NCBI GenBank assembly: GCA_022842595.1
Contig: JALHPF010000009.1
Location: forward strand, 62,001 to 126,000
Length of the DNA stretch: 64,000 nucleotides
DNA from: Rubrivivax sp.
Lineage (GTDB): Bacteria; Pseudomonadota; Gammaproteobacteria; Burkholderiales; Burkholderiaceae_C
Direction: 5' to 3'
In this document: positions 17,351 through 26,439 of the stretch, piece after piece
Layout of the letters: every line of letters starts with the position of its first letter
How positions within the stretch are numbered: the stretch's first letter is position 1
Translations under genes and position numbers: made by a program
Notes under the pieces: model-generated
Seen by the model: only the letters and a program-made list of their open reading frames with translations
Databases searched by the model: none
Told to the model about the DNA's origin: nothing

Positions 17351-18438
17351 GCCTGCCCACCCTGGCCGACCGCATCGGCCGCACCATCCGCCAGGACGTG
17401 CAGTCCACCCACGGCTATGCCATCCAGCCCAGCGCCGGCCTGGTGAAGCTGGACGCGATGGAAAACCCCTTCCGCCTGCCCCCCGAACTGCAGGCCGAAC
17501 TGGGCCGGCGCCTCGCGCGCGTGGCGATCAACCGCTACCCGGTGCAGAGCACGGTGGATCTGGTGGCGGCCCTGTCGCGCCATGTCGCACTGCCGGCCGG
17601 CTGCAAGCTGATCCTGGGCAATGGCTCGGACGAGCTCATCGACCTGCTGTCGGTGGCCTGCAACGTGCCCGGCGCGGTGATGCTGGCGCCGCTGCCGGGC
17701 TTCGTGATGTACGAGATGAGCGCACGGCTGCGCGGCCTGCGTTTTGTCGGCGTGCCGCTCACGGCCGACTTCGACCTGGACGAAGCCGCGATGTTGGCCG
17801 CCATCGAGCAGCAACGCCCGGCCCTGACCTACATCGCCTACCCGAACAACCCCACCGCCAACCTGTTCAGCGAAACCGCGATCGAGCGCATCGTCGACGC
17901 CATCGGACACCAGCACGGCCTGGTGGTGATGGACGAGGCCTACCAGCCGTTTTCCAGCCGAAGCTGGATGCAGCGCATGGCGCGGCAGCCACATGTGCTG
18001 GTGATGCGCACGCTGTCGAAGTTCGGCCTGGCCGGCGTGCGCCTGGGCTACCTGTGCGGCCACGCTGCGCTCGTCGACGAAATCGACAAGGTGCGCCCGC
18101 CGTACAACGTCAGCGTGCTGAACGCCGAGGCGGCGCTGTTTGCGCTGGACCATGCCGACGAATACGCCCGCCAAGCCGCGCTGCTGAAGAGCGAACGCGC
18201 CCGGCTGCAAACCGCGCTGCGGGCGCTGCCGGGCGTGCAGCCGTTTCCCAGCGAAGCCAACATGATCCTGGTGCGCGTGCCCGATTCGAGGCAGGTCTTC
18301 GAAGGCATGAAGGCTCGCGGCGTGCTCGTCAAGCACATATCCGGCCTGCATCCGCTGTTGGCCCAGTGCCTGCGCCTGACCGTGGGCACGCCCGAAGAAA
18401 ATGACCTGATGATTGCCGCGCTGAAAGAGAGTCTCTGA
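17347..18438 (+). CDS. hisC: histidinol-phosphate aminotransferase
   Basis: A PLP enzyme of 363 residues converting imidazole-acetol phosphate to histidinol phosphate with glutamate. The PLP Lys is in TLSKFGLAGVRLGYL. Other family segments are MENPFRLP, NRYPVQSTVDLVAAL, LGNGSDELIDLL, AYPNNPTANLF and MDEAYQPFSS. Its start overlaps the PIN toxin stop, so expression depends on transcription through, or initiated at, the toxin-antitoxin promoter. An 80-bp gap with a hairpin repeat separates it from hisB. Confidence 0.95.
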   Translation: MSLPTLADRIGRTIRQDVQSTHGYAIQPSAGLVKLDAMENPFRLPPELQAELGRRLARVAINRYPVQSTVDLVAALSRHVALPAGCKLILGNGSDELIDLLSVACNVPGAVMLAPLPGFVMYEMSARLRGLRFVGVPLTADFDLDEAAMLAAIEQQRPALTYIAYPNNPTANLFSETAIERIVDAIGHQHGLVVMDEAYQPFSSRSWMQRMARQPHVLVMRTLSKFGLAGVRLGYLCGHAALVDEIDKVRPPYNVSVLNAEAALFALDHADEYARQAALLKSERARLQTALRALPGVQPFPSEANMILVRVPDSRQVFEGMKARGVLVKHISGLHPLLAQCLRLTVGTPEENDLMIAALKESL

Positions 18439-18440
18439 AA

Positions 18441-18517
18441 TGAAGCCCCTACGCTCACTTCGTTCGCTGCCCCCCGAGGGGGCGCTCAGTACCTTCGGAA
18501 CGGCCGGGCGGTACTGA
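18441..18517. repeat. intergenic GC-hairpin repeat of Comamonadaceae type
   Basis: The whole hisC-hisB gap is a repeat-like sequence. It includes CTCACTTCGTTCGCTGCC, then a strong hairpin with arms GCCCCC and GGGGGC around CGA (18469-18483), then CGGAACGGCCGGGCGG. From general knowledge, intergenic elements with CTTCGTTCGCTGCCCCCCGAG-like cores recur in Burkholderiales genomes. No second copy is visible in this window. A role in RNA stability or attenuation between hisC and hisB is possible. Confidence 0.6.
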
Positions 18518-18518
18518 C

Positions 18519-19109
18519 ATGAACCGCACCGCCACTGTCCAGCGCGACACCAAGGAAACGCAGATCCGCGTGCAGATCGACCTGGACGGCAGCGGCCAGT
18601 CCGAGCTCGCCACCGGCATCGGTTTCTTCGACCACATGCTCGACCAGATCGCCCGCCACGGCCTGATCGACCTGAACATCCACGCCCGCGGCGACCTGCA
18701 CATCGACGGCCACCATACGGTGGAAGACGTAGGCATCACGCTCGGCATGGCGTTCGCGCAGGCGCTGGGCGACAAGCGCGGCATCACCCGCTACGGCCAC
18801 AGCTACGTGCCGCTCGACGAGGCGCTGTCGCGCGTGGTGGTCGACTTTTCGGGCCGCCCCGGCCTGCACATGCATGTGCCGTTCACGTCGGGTGCGATCG
18901 GCGGCTTCGACACGCAGCTGACCTACGAGTTCTTCCAGGGCTTCGTCAACCACGCGCTGGTGTCGCTGCACATCGACAACCTGAAGGGCCAGAACGCGCA
19001 CCACCAGTGCGAGACGGTGTTCAAGGCCTTCGCCCGCGCGCTGCGCATGGCCATCACGCCCGACCCGCGTTCGGCCGGCGTCATCCCGTCGACCAAGGGG
19101 TCGCTCTAG
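18519..19109 (+). CDS. hisB: imidazoleglycerol-phosphate dehydratase
   Basis: A monofunctional HisB of 196 residues that dehydrates imidazole-glycerol phosphate. Metal-binding His motifs are present: [48 protein letters not shown], and the C-terminal [20 protein letters not shown]. It lacks the N-terminal histidinol-phosphatase domain of the E. coli bifunctional enzyme, as is normal for betaproteobacteria. hisH follows 3 bp after the stop. Confidence 0.96.
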   Translation: MNRTATVQRDTKETQIRVQIDLDGSGQSELATGIGFFDHMLDQIARHGLIDLNIHARGDLHIDGHHTVEDVGITLGMAFAQALGDKRGITRYGHSYVPLDEALSRVVVDFSGRPGLHMHVPFTSGAIGGFDTQLTYEFFQGFVNHALVSLHIDNLKGQNAHHQCETVFKAFARALRMAITPDPRSAGVIPSTKGSL

Positions 19110-19112
19110 GCC

Positions 19113-19757
19113 ATGACCAGCACCGTCGCCGTCGTCGACTACGGCATGGGCAACCTGCGCTCGGTGTCGCAGGCCGTGGCGCACGTCGCGCGTGACAGCG
19201 ATGTGCGCGTCATCGTCACCGCGAACCCCGAAGAAGTGTTCGCTGCCGACCGCGTCGTGCTGCCCGGCCAGGGCGCCATGCGCGACTGCATGCGCGAGCT
19301 GCGTGAATCCGGATTGCAGGAAGCCGTGCTGCATGCTGCCGCCCACAAGCCCCTGATGGGCGTGTGCGTGGGCATGCAGATGCTGCTGGACCACAGCGAA
19401 GAGCAGGACACACCCGGCCTCGGCCTGGTGCACGGCCGCGTACAGCGCTTTCGGCTGGAAGGCCGGCTGCAGCCCGACGGCAGCCGCTACAAGGTGCCGC
19501 AGATGGGCTGGAACCGCGTCTTCCAGCAGCCGCACCCGGTGTGGGCGGGTGTTCCAGACGGCGCCTGGTTCTACTTCGTGCATAGTTACTACACCCAGCT
19601 GGCCAACGCCGCCCACAGCGTCGGCGAAGCGGACTACGGCGCGCGCTTTACCTGCGCGCTGGCGCGGGATAACATTTTTGCGACGCAGTTCCACCCGGAA
19701 AAAAGTGCCGAGCAGGGCTTGGCGCTGTACCGCAACTTCCTGCGCTGGAACCCCTGA
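19113..19757 (+). CDS. hisH: imidazole glycerol phosphate synthase, glutaminase subunit
   Basis: A class I glutamine amidotransferase of 214 residues that supplies ammonia to HisF. The triad is Cys in [12 protein letters not shown], with His and Glu in [12 protein letters not shown]. The N-terminal [16 protein letters not shown] and [12 protein letters not shown] are HisH hallmarks. hisF is separated from it here by hisA and an unrelated opposed gene. Confidence 0.96.
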   Translation: MTSTVAVVDYGMGNLRSVSQAVAHVARDSDVRVIVTANPEEVFAADRVVLPGQGAMRDCMRELRESGLQEAVLHAAAHKPLMGVCVGMQMLLDHSEEQDTPGLGLVHGRVQRFRLEGRLQPDGSRYKVPQMGWNRVFQQPHPVWAGVPDGAWFYFVHSYYTQLANAAHSVGEADYGARFTCALARDNIFATQFHPEKSAEQGLALYRNFLRWNP

Positions 19758-19816
19758 GCCTGGCTGCTCGCTTCGTTGCCGAATCTTCCATCCCCCCCAC
19801 CAAGCTCCCCAGAGCC

Positions 19817-20560
19817 ATGTTGCTGATCCCTGCCATCGACCTCAAAGACGGTCATTGCGTACGCCTTGAACAAGGCGATATGTCGATTGCCACGAGCTTC
19901 GGCGACGACCCCGCGGCCATGGCGCAGCGCTGGCTCGACGCCGGCGCGCGCCGCCTGCACCTGGTCGACCTCAACGGTGCCTTTGCCGGCAAGCCCGTCA
20001 ACGAAGGCGCGGTGAAGTCCATCCTGCGCGCCGTCGGCGACAAGATCCCGGTGCAGCTGGGCGGCGGCATCCGCGACCTGGACACGATCGAACGTTATCT
20101 GGACGACGGTCTGAGCTACGTCATCATCGGTACCGCTGCCGTGAAGAGCCCGGGCTTCCTGAAGGACGCCTGCAGCGCCTTTGGCGGCCACATCATCGTC
20201 GGCCTCGACGCCAAAGACGGCAAGGTCGCCACCGACGGCTGGAGCAAGCTCACCGGCCACGAGGTCGTGGACCTGGCGAAGAAGTTCGAGGACTACGGCG
20301 TCGAAGGCGTGATCTACACCGACATCGGCCGCGACGGCATGCTCACCGGCATCAACATCGAAGCCACGGTGAAGCTGGCCCGTGCGCTCACCATCCCGGT
20401 GTTCGCTTCAGGCGGCCTGGCCGGCATGGCCGACATCGACGCGCTGTGCGCCGTTGAAACCGATGGCATCGAGGGCGTCATCTGCGGTCGCAGCATCTAC
20501 ACCGGCGCACTGGATTTCACGTCTGCCCAGGCGCAGGCAGACGCACACGCAGCCCGCTGA
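19817..20560 (+). CDS. hisA: phosphoribosyl-formimino-AICAR-phosphate isomerase
   Basis: A TIM-barrel isomerase of 247 residues opening the ribose ring of ProFAR to PRFAR. Signatures: [20 protein letters not shown], the phosphate-binding [14 protein letters not shown] and [18 protein letters not shown], and the catalytic Asp pair in the first and sixth strands ([15 protein letters not shown]). It is followed by a hairpin at 20571-20588 and then by the 3' end of the convergent PEP-CTERM gene. In intact betaproteobacterial operons hisF would follow directly. Confidence 0.96.
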   Translation: MLLIPAIDLKDGHCVRLEQGDMSIATSFGDDPAAMAQRWLDAGARRLHLVDLNGAFAGKPVNEGAVKSILRAVGDKIPVQLGGGIRDLDTIERYLDDGLSYVIIGTAAVKSPGFLKDACSAFGGHIIVGLDAKDGKVATDGWSKLTGHEVVDLAKKFEDYGVEGVIYTDIGRDGMLTGINIEATVKLARALTIPVFASGGLAGMADIDALCAVETDGIEGVICGRSIYTGALDFTSAQAQADAHAAR

Positions 20561-20570
20561 AATGAAAACA

Positions 20571-20588
20571 GCGGGCCTTCGAGCCCGC
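20571..20588 (-). terminator. intrinsic terminator for PEP-CTERM gene
   Basis: Arms GCGGGC (20571-20576) and GCCCGC (20583-20588) form a 6-bp stem around CTTCGA. Read on the minus strand the stem is followed by TGTTTTCATT, a U-rich tail, so it fits a terminator for the leftward PEP-CTERM gene. It may also slow rightward transcription out of hisA, although there is no good U tract in that direction. Confidence 0.6.
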
Positions 20589-20617
20589 CGTTGATTCGAA
20601 CCCGGCGCGATCCGACG

Positions 20618-21154
20618 TCAGTCGCGGCGACGGCGTGCCAGGAAGCCCACGGCCGCCAGACCACCCAGCATCAGCGCGTACGTGCCGGGTTCCGGCACTG
20701 CCGGCAGGAAGCCGCGAATCTCGCCACCAGAGTACAGGCCTGGGGTGTGAATGTTGACGTAGGCGCGGCCGGCTGATGTTCCGGCGAACAAGCTGTCGAA
20801 AGCTGCGGGTGCCAGGTTGAACGTGGCGATGTACGAACCGGTCGAAACGGCCGGGAACGACGTGAAGTTCAGCGCGACGCCGACGCTGCCGGAGCCCGGT
20901 ACGGCGGTGCAGCAGTGGATGTGGCCGAAGGGCTGCGCATTGGCCAGACCGGAGAACGACAGCAGCACGGTCACCGTGTCGGCAACGTCGTCGAAGCTGA
21001 CGAGCGCGGCGCCAGTGGCGGTGCTGGTCGGCACCGGCTCACCCGCGGACGACAGGAAAGTCTGGAAGCTGGTCACGGCGGCATTCGCGGCGACCGGTGC
21101 GGCCACGAAAACAACCGCCGTGGCGACCGAGGCAAGGGCAGAAAACTTGGACAT
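20618..21154 (-). CDS. CHRD-domain protein with PEP-CTERM sorting signal
   Basis: A 178-residue exported protein. Signal peptide SVATAVVFVAAPVAANA is followed by a CHRD-like domain (TATGAALVSFDD, LSFSGLANAQPFGHIHC, RAYVNIHTPGLYSGGEIRGFL). The protein ends with a canonical PEP-CTERM tail: VPEPGTYALM, a hydrophobic helix and FLARRRRD. Such tails are recognised by an exosortase (EpsH/XrtA) linked to exopolysaccharide loci, so the host should encode one. It is inserted in opposite orientation between hisA and hisF, interrupting the histidine operon, and has its own terminator. Confidence 0.92.
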   Translation of the reverse strand: MSKFSALASVATAVVFVAAPVAANAAVTSFQTFLSSAGEPVPTSTATGAALVSFDDVADTVTVLLSFSGLANAQPFGHIHCCTAVPGSGSVGVALNFTSFPAVSTGSYIATFNLAPAAFDSLFAGTSAGRAYVNIHTPGLYSGGEIRGFLPAVPEPGTYALMLGGLAAVGFLARRRRD

Positions 21155-21270
21155 CGGAGCTCCTGATGCGTTTGGGGTAAACCTGAATCAATAGCTTACG
21201 GGCACCTGCTGGTTTTCGTAGTCAGAGAACGATCTGGAGCACCTATGTAGGGGGGGGGCTGCTGACCGTC

Positions 21271-21276
21271 GATAAT
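21271..21276 (+). promoter_or_regulatory. candidate -10 box of hisF, possible leaderless start
   Basis: GATAAT lies exactly 6 nt before the hisF ATG, so a transcript starting at the usual +1 would begin on the start codon. No Shine-Dalgarno sequence precedes the ATG. No good -35 is seen at 17 bp, where a run of nine G (21250-21258) sits instead. Confidence 0.35.
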
Positions 21277-21282
21277 GCAGAA

Positions 21283-22056
21283 ATGCTTGCGAAACGAATC
21301 ATCCCGTGTCTTGACGTTACAGGCGGCCGTGTCGTCAAAGGGGTCAATTTCGAGTCGCTGCGCGACGCCGGCGACCCGGTCGAGATTGCCGCTCGTTACA
21401 ACGATCAAGGCGCCGACGAACTGACCTTCCTCGACATCACCGCCACCAGCGACGGCCGCGACCTGATCCTGCACATCATCGAGGCCGTGGCTTCGCAAGT
21501 GTTCATTCCTCTGACCGTGGGCGGCGGCGTGCGCAGCGTCGATGACGTTCGCCGGTTGCTGAACGCCGGCGCCGACAAGGTCAGCTTCAACTCGGCTGCC
21601 GTGGCCACCCCGGAAGTGATTCGCAGCGCCTCGGAAAAGTACGGCGCGCAGTGCATCGTCGTGGCGGTCGACGCCAAGCGCCGAACCGATGGCGACCCCA
21701 GGGGCCCCGGCTGGGACGTCTACACCCACGGTGGCCGCAAGAACACCGGTCTCGACGCCGTGGCCTGGGTACGGCAGATGGCCGAGCATGGCGCTGGCGA
21801 GATCCTGCTGACCAGCATGGACCGCGACGGCACCAAGAGCGGCTTCGACCTGGCGCTGACACGCGCGGTCAGCGACGCCGTGCCTGTGCCGGTGATCGCC
21901 TCCGGCGGTGTCGGCACGCTGGAACACCTGGTCGACGGCATCCGCATCGGCGGCGCTGACGCCGTGCTGGCGGCCAGCATCTTCCACTACGGCGAATTCA
22001 CCGTCGGCCAGGCGAAGGCCTTGATGGCCGGGCACGGCATCCCGGTGCGTCAGTGA
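21283..22056 (+). CDS. hisF: imidazole glycerol phosphate synthase, cyclase subunit
   Basis: A TIM-barrel cyclase of 257 residues that combines PRFAR with ammonia from HisH to give imidazole-glycerol phosphate and AICAR. Signatures: [74 protein letters not shown] and [13 protein letters not shown]. Catalytic Asp residues are in CLDV and MDRDG. It is cut off from the rest of the operon by the opposed PEP-CTERM gene, so it needs its own promoter. hisI and hisE do not follow; rsmD begins 5 bp after the stop. Confidence 0.96.
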   Translation: MLAKRIIPCLDVTGGRVVKGVNFESLRDAGDPVEIAARYNDQGADELTFLDITATSDGRDLILHIIEAVASQVFIPLTVGGGVRSVDDVRRLLNAGADKVSFNSAAVATPEVIRSASEKYGAQCIVVAVDAKRRTDGDPRGPGWDVYTHGGRKNTGLDAVAWVRQMAEHGAGEILLTSMDRDGTKSGFDLALTRAVSDAVPVPVIASGGVGTLEHLVDGIRIGGADAVLAASIFHYGEFTVGQAKALMAGHGIPVRQ

Positions 22057-22060
22057 GGTC

Positions 22061-22627
22061 ATGCCCGTGACGGCGCGGCGCGCGCCCGGGGAGGTGCGGC
22101 TGATCGGCGGCCAGTGGCGCCGCAGCAAGCTGCCGGTGGCTGACCGCCCGGGGCTGCGGCCCACGCCCGATCGCGTCCGCGAAACCCTGTTCAACTGGCT
22201 CGGCCAGGATTTGACGGGGTGGCGGGTGCTGGACGCCTTCGCCGGCAGCGGCGCTCTCGGCTTCGAGGCCGCCTCGCGTGGCGCCGCCGATGTGCGTCTG
22301 CTGGAGTGGGACGCCCAGCTCGTGGCCAGCCTGCAGGCCAGCCGGACGCGCCTGGGGGCCACCGCGGTGCAGGTGGAACGCGCCGATGCCCTGGCCTGGA
22401 TGGCACGTGCAGAAGCGGGCCGTTTCGACCTGGTGCTGCTCGACCCGCCTTTCGATGCCGGCCTGGCGGCGCCAGCTCTGCTGCAAGCCACCCGCCTGGC
22501 GGGTGCCGGGGCCTATGTCTATCTCGAAGGCGCCGCGGCGCTCAAGGAATGGCCCCCCGGGCTGCAGCTGCATCGCGAACTGCGCGCCGGTGCGGTCCAT
22601 GCGCAGCTGTTCAGGCATGAACCATGA
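22061..22627 (+). CDS. rsmD: 16S rRNA (guanine966-N2)-methyltransferase
   Basis: An SAM-dependent methyltransferase of 188 residues modifying G966 of 16S rRNA. Landmarks: RLIGGQWRRSKLPV near the N-terminus, LRPTPDRVRETLFNWL, the SAM-binding VLDAFAGSGALGFEAASRGA and the catalytic LVLLDPPFDAGL (DPPF). Its order before coaD is a widespread bacterial pairing. The tight junction with hisF suggests cotranscription, an unusual partner. Confidence 0.93.
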   Translation: MPVTARRAPGEVRLIGGQWRRSKLPVADRPGLRPTPDRVRETLFNWLGQDLTGWRVLDAFAGSGALGFEAASRGAADVRLLEWDAQLVASLQASRTRLGATAVQVERADALAWMARAEAGRFDLVLLDPPFDAGLAAPALLQATRLAGAGAYVYLEGAAALKEWPPGLQLHRELRAGAVHAQLFRHEP

Positions 22628-22684
22628 TCGCGGCGGCTACACTGCGCCGGTTTGCAGGGTGACCCCCATCAGGAGAACGAGGCC

Positions 22685-23188
22685 GTGACCACTGCCACCC
22701 CGCTCACTGCGGTCTATCCCGGGACTTTCGACCCGATGACGCTGGGCCATGAAGACCTGATGCGCCGGGCTTCGCGTTTGTTCGACCGCCTGATCCTGGC
22801 CGTGGCCGCCGGCCACCACAAGCGCACGATGTTCACCATCGCCGAACGGCTGGACGCTGCGCGCGAGATCGCCGCACCCTATGGCAATGTCGAGGTCGTG
22901 CCGTTCCGCGGCCTGCTGCGGGACTTCGTGGTCGCCAAAGGCGGCAAGGTCGTGGTGCGCGGCCTGCGTGCCGTCAGCGACTTCGAGTACGAGTTCCAGA
23001 TGGCCGGCATGAACCGCCAGCTGATGCCCGACGTCGAGACCGTGTTCATGACGCCATCGGACCAGTACCAGTTCGTCAGCAGCACCTTCGTGCGCGAGAT
23101 TGCCAGCCTTGGCGGTGATGTTTCCAAGTTCGTGGCACCCTCGGTGCTGAGGCGCTTGAAAGAGCGCGTGTCCCAAAGCGAAACCTGA
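22685..23188 (+). CDS. coaD: phosphopantetheine adenylyltransferase
   Basis: The penultimate step of coenzyme A synthesis: transfer of AMP from ATP to 4'-phosphopantetheine. At 167 residues from GTG 22685 it is of normal length, and AGGAG lies 9 nt upstream. A longer reading from 22652 is unlikely. The nucleotidyltransferase motif is [19 protein letters not shown] (TxGH-type), followed by [30 protein letters not shown] and [18 protein letters not shown]. Confidence 0.95.
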   Translation: MTTATPLTAVYPGTFDPMTLGHEDLMRRASRLFDRLILAVAAGHHKRTMFTIAERLDAAREIAAPYGNVEVVPFRGLLRDFVVAKGGKVVVRGLRAVSDFEYEFQMAGMNRQLMPDVETVFMTPSDQYQFVSSTFVREIASLGGDVSKFVAPSVLRRLKERVSQSET

Positions 23189-23800
<612 letters not shown>

Positions 23801-23804
<4 letters not shown>

Positions 23805-24436
23805 GAGGGGTCCGCCTTCGGTGCAGCGGCCGGGATCGTGGCCGGCCGCGGTGGCTTGGGTCGTTGCGGCCCGGCATGGATGAGCGCCAGGGCGCGGTCC
23901 ATCTCGCCCGCCAGGAGCGCGTCGCTGGCGGTCAGGCTGCGTTCGATGGCGCGGTCGATGGCATCGCGATCGTCGGCCGAAGGCTTCTTCAGCACGTAGT
24001 TCACCACCTCGGCCTTCACGCCCGGGTGGCCGATGCCCAGGCGCAGGCGCCAGTAGTCGGGCGTGCCGAGCATGCCGTGGATGTCCTTCAGGCCGTTGTG
24101 GCCGGCGGCGCTGCCACCGAACTTCAACTTGGCCTGGCCGGGCAGCACGTCGAGTTCGTCGTGCACCACCAGCACCTGCTTCGGCTCGATCTTGAAGAAG
24201 CGCGCCAGCGTCGCCACCGACACGCCCGAGCGGTTCATGAAGGTCATCGGCTTCAGCAGCCACACGGGGCCATGCGGGCCGGCCACGCGCGCCACATGGG
24301 CCTGGTAGGCACGGTCACTGTCGAGCCGCGCGCCCAGCTTTTCGGCCAGCGCGTCCACCCACCAGAAGCCGGCGTTGTGGCGCGTGGCCTCGTAGTCAGG
24401 GCCGGGGTTGCCCAGGCCAACGAAGAGACGAATCAT
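23801..24436 (-). CDS. pth: peptidyl-tRNA hydrolase
   Basis: Frees tRNA from prematurely released peptidyl-tRNA. A protein of 211 residues with N-terminal [29 protein letters not shown] (catalytic His in RHNAGF), [45 protein letters not shown] and LRLGIGHPG. The C-terminus carries a Pro/Lys-rich tail of about 20 residues beyond the fold. rplY lies upstream on the same strand with a terminator hairpin between them. Confidence 0.96.
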
Positions 24437-24465
24437 GGGGGGTGATTATGGAAGTCTCGCGGCCA

Positions 24466-24491
24466 TGAAAAAGGCCCCTGCGAGAGGGGCC
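24466..24491 (-). terminator. intrinsic terminator after rplY
   Basis: Stem arms GGCCCCT (24473-24479) and AGGGGCC (24485-24491) around a 5-nt loop, followed on the minus strand by CCTTTTTCATGG. It is a standard rho-independent terminator for the leftward rplY transcript, 30 bp upstream of the pth start, so pth probably has its own promoter or depends on read-through. Confidence 0.8.
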
Positions 24492-24544
24492 CTTGAAGGG
24501 TGACGGCCAAGGGGGATGCGAAAGAACGCCCCCCTGGCGCCAGA

Positions 24545-25189
24545 TCACTTCTGGTTCTGCTTTTCGGTCTTCTTGGCCTTGGTCTTGCCCTTTTCGGCAG
24601 CCACCACCACCGGTGCCACGATCTCTTCTTCGACCTTCGGCGTGGTCACGGCCACGATCACCGGGTTCAGCGTGCCGCGCTTGACGACCTTGATGCCCTC
24701 GGGCAGCTTCAGGTCGCTGGCGTGCAGGCTGGTGTTGCGTTCCAGGTTTGACAGGTCGATGGTCACGAACTCGGGCAGCTGCGAGGCCAGGCATTCGATC
24801 TCGAGCTCGGTGCGCACATGGCTGACCAGGCACTTGTCGGTCTTGACGGCCGGCGAGGTGTCTTCGCCTTCGAAGTGCAGCGGCACCTTCTTGCGCAGGC
24901 GCGTGGCGACGTCGACGCGCTGGAAGTCCACGTGCATGACGATGGGCTTGTAGGCGTGCATCTGGAAGTCGCGCAGCAGGACCTTCTCGGTCTTGCCGGC
25001 CAGGTCCATCTCGAGGATGGACGAGTGGAAGGCTTCCTTCTTCAGCGCGAAGAAGAGTGCGTTGTGATCGAGCTCGATCATCTTGGGTTCGCCGGCGCCA
25101 TAGACGATGCCGGGCACCTTGGCAGCGTTGCGCAGGCGGCGGCTCGCTCCGGTCCCCTGCAGTGAACGCTCGTAAGCAGTGAATTTCAT
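24545..25189 (-). CDS. rplY: 50S ribosomal protein L25, long (TL5/Ctc) form
   Basis: 5S rRNA-binding ribosomal protein of 214 residues. The N-terminal L25 domain ([56 protein letters not shown]) is followed by the TL5/Ctc beta domain ([47 protein letters not shown]) and a Lys/Ala-rich tail. ATG 25189 opens the family sequence; longer readings upstream run into prs. It lies downstream of prs, the common proteobacterial order, with a terminator-like hairpin between. Confidence 0.95.
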   Translation of the reverse strand: MKFTAYERSLQGTGASRRLRNAAKVPGIVYGAGEPKMIELDHNALFFALKKEAFHSSILEMDLAGKTEKVLLRDFQMHAYKPIVMHVDFQRVDVATRLRKKVPLHFEGEDTSPAVKTDKCLVSHVRTELEIECLASQLPEFVTIDLSNLERNTSLHASDLKLPEGIKVVKRGTLNPVIVAVTTPKVEEEIVAPVVVAAEKGKTKAKKTEKQNQK

Positions 25190-25203
25190 TTCAGCTCCAG
25201 TTG

Positions 25204-25227
25204 AAAAAAGCCCCGCGACCAGGGCTT
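25204..25227 (-). terminator. intrinsic terminator or attenuator between prs and rplY
   Basis: Arms AAGCCC (25208-25213) and GGGCTT (25222-25227); on the minus strand the stem ends in six T (plus-strand A 25204-25209). It stops just before the rplY ribosome-binding site. It may end the prs transcript or set the prs to rplY ratio. A second palindrome, GGGCCCAATGGGCCC at 25267-25281, lies closer to prs. Confidence 0.7.
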
Positions 25228-25290
25228 GGGGTCGAGGCGATTGCCTCATGAGAATCACGCTTGAAGGGCCCAATGGGCCCGCCATCGTGA

Positions 25291-26253
25291 CTAGAAATTG
25301 TTGTTCTGCTCGGCAAACAGCGAAGTGACCGACTCGCCGTCGCTGATGCGGCGGATGGTCTCGGCAAACAGGAAGGCCACGCTCAGCTGGCGGATCTTCG
25401 GGCAGGCCTTGGCCGCGTCCGACAGCGGGATGGTGTTGCTGATGACGACTTCGTCGATCTGCGAACTGGCGATGCGCTCCACCGCCGGGCCCGAGAACAC
25501 CGGGTGGGTGCAGTAGGCGTAGACACTGCGCGCGCCGCGCGCCTTCAGCACTTCGGCTGCCTTCACCAGGGTGCCGGCAGTGTCGATCATGTCGTCCATG
25601 ATCACGCAGTTGCGGCCTTCGATCTCGCCGATGACGTGCATCACCTCGGCGATGCCGGCCGCCGGGCGGCGCTTGTCGATGATGGCCAGGTCGCAGCCCA
25701 GCTGCTTGGCCATGGCGCGGGCACGCACCACGCCGCCGACGTCGGGCGAGATCACCACCAGGTCGGGATAGGCTTTGCCCTTCAGGTCGGCCAGGAGTAC
25801 CGGGCTGGCGTAAATGTTGTCGACCGGGATGTCGAAGAAGCCCTGGATCTGGTCGGCATGCAGGTCCATCGTCAGCAGGCGTTCGACGCCCACCGTTTCG
25901 AGCATGTTGGCCACGACCTTGGCGCTGATGGGCACACGCATGCTGCGCGGCCGGCGGTCCATGCGCGCATAGCCGAAATACGGAATCACTGCAGTGATGC
26001 GGCGGGCACTGGCGCGCTTCAGGGCGTCGACCATGATGCACAGCTCCATCACGTGTTCGTTCGTGGGCGCGCAGGTTGGCTGCACCACGAAGACGTCGCG
26101 GGCGCGCACGTTCTGCTGAATCTCGACCGTGGTCTCGCCGTCGGAAAAGCGGCCCACCGCGGCCTGGCCCAATTCAAGGCCCAGGTTGCTGGCGATCTCA
26201 CCGGCCAGCACCGGGTTGGCGTTGCCGGTGAAGAGCACGGTGTTGAACAGCAC
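25291..26253 (-). CDS. prs: ribose-phosphate pyrophosphokinase
   Basis: Makes PRPP from ribose 5-phosphate and ATP, the shared precursor for nucleotides, NAD and histidine. GTG 26253 is chosen: GGAG lies 8 nt upstream and the 320-residue product begins [17 protein letters not shown], close to the normal length of about 315. In-frame ATGs at 26304 and 26295 add 14-17 residues with no family similarity. Signatures: [48 protein letters not shown] segment, and PRPP loop [21 protein letters not shown]. It is downstream of tRNA-Gln and ispE. Confidence 0.96.
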   Translation of the reverse strand: MLFNTVLFTGNANPVLAGEIASNLGLELGQAAVGRFSDGETTVEIQQNVRARDVFVVQPTCAPTNEHVMELCIMVDALKRASARRITAVIPYFGYARMDRRPRSMRVPISAKVVANMLETVGVERLLTMDLHADQIQGFFDIPVDNIYASPVLLADLKGKAYPDLVVISPDVGGVVRARAMAKQLGCDLAIIDKRRPAAGIAEVMHVIGEIEGRNCVIMDDMIDTAGTLVKAAEVLKARGARSVYAYCTHPVFSGPAVERIASSQIDEVVISNTIPLSDAAKACPKIRQLSVAFLFAETIRRISDGESVTSLFAEQNNNF

Positions 26254-26322
26254 TTTGGATTCTCCGTGGGTGGCTGAACGATGACCGAGCAACATGTGGC
26301 GCACGGCGTTCAGCAGATGTTT

Positions 26323-26399
26323 TGGCAGGGGAGGAAGGACTCGAACCCTCGCATGTCGGAATCAAAATCCGATGCCTTGACCAACTTGGCGACTCCCCT
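26323..26399 (-). tRNA. tRNA-Gln (anticodon TTG)
   Basis: A 77-nt tRNA with encoded CCA. Acceptor arms AGGGGAG and CTCCCCT pair fully with discriminator G. The anticodon loop region reads GGATTTTGATTCC, giving TTG. The T-arm contains GGTTCGAGTCC. It lies between ispE and prs on the same strand, a widely conserved order, and is likely processed from that transcript. Confidence 0.96.
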
Positions 26400-26439
26400 A
26401 CACAGGAGGCGGTTCGCACCGCCACCCTTGAAACTGCGG

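Noticed and set aside
21250..21258. Run of nine G before hisF as a phase-variation tract
   Set aside because: It lies in non-coding DNA 25 bp upstream of hisF and could only affect promoter spacing. With no clear -35 there is no supporting evidence.
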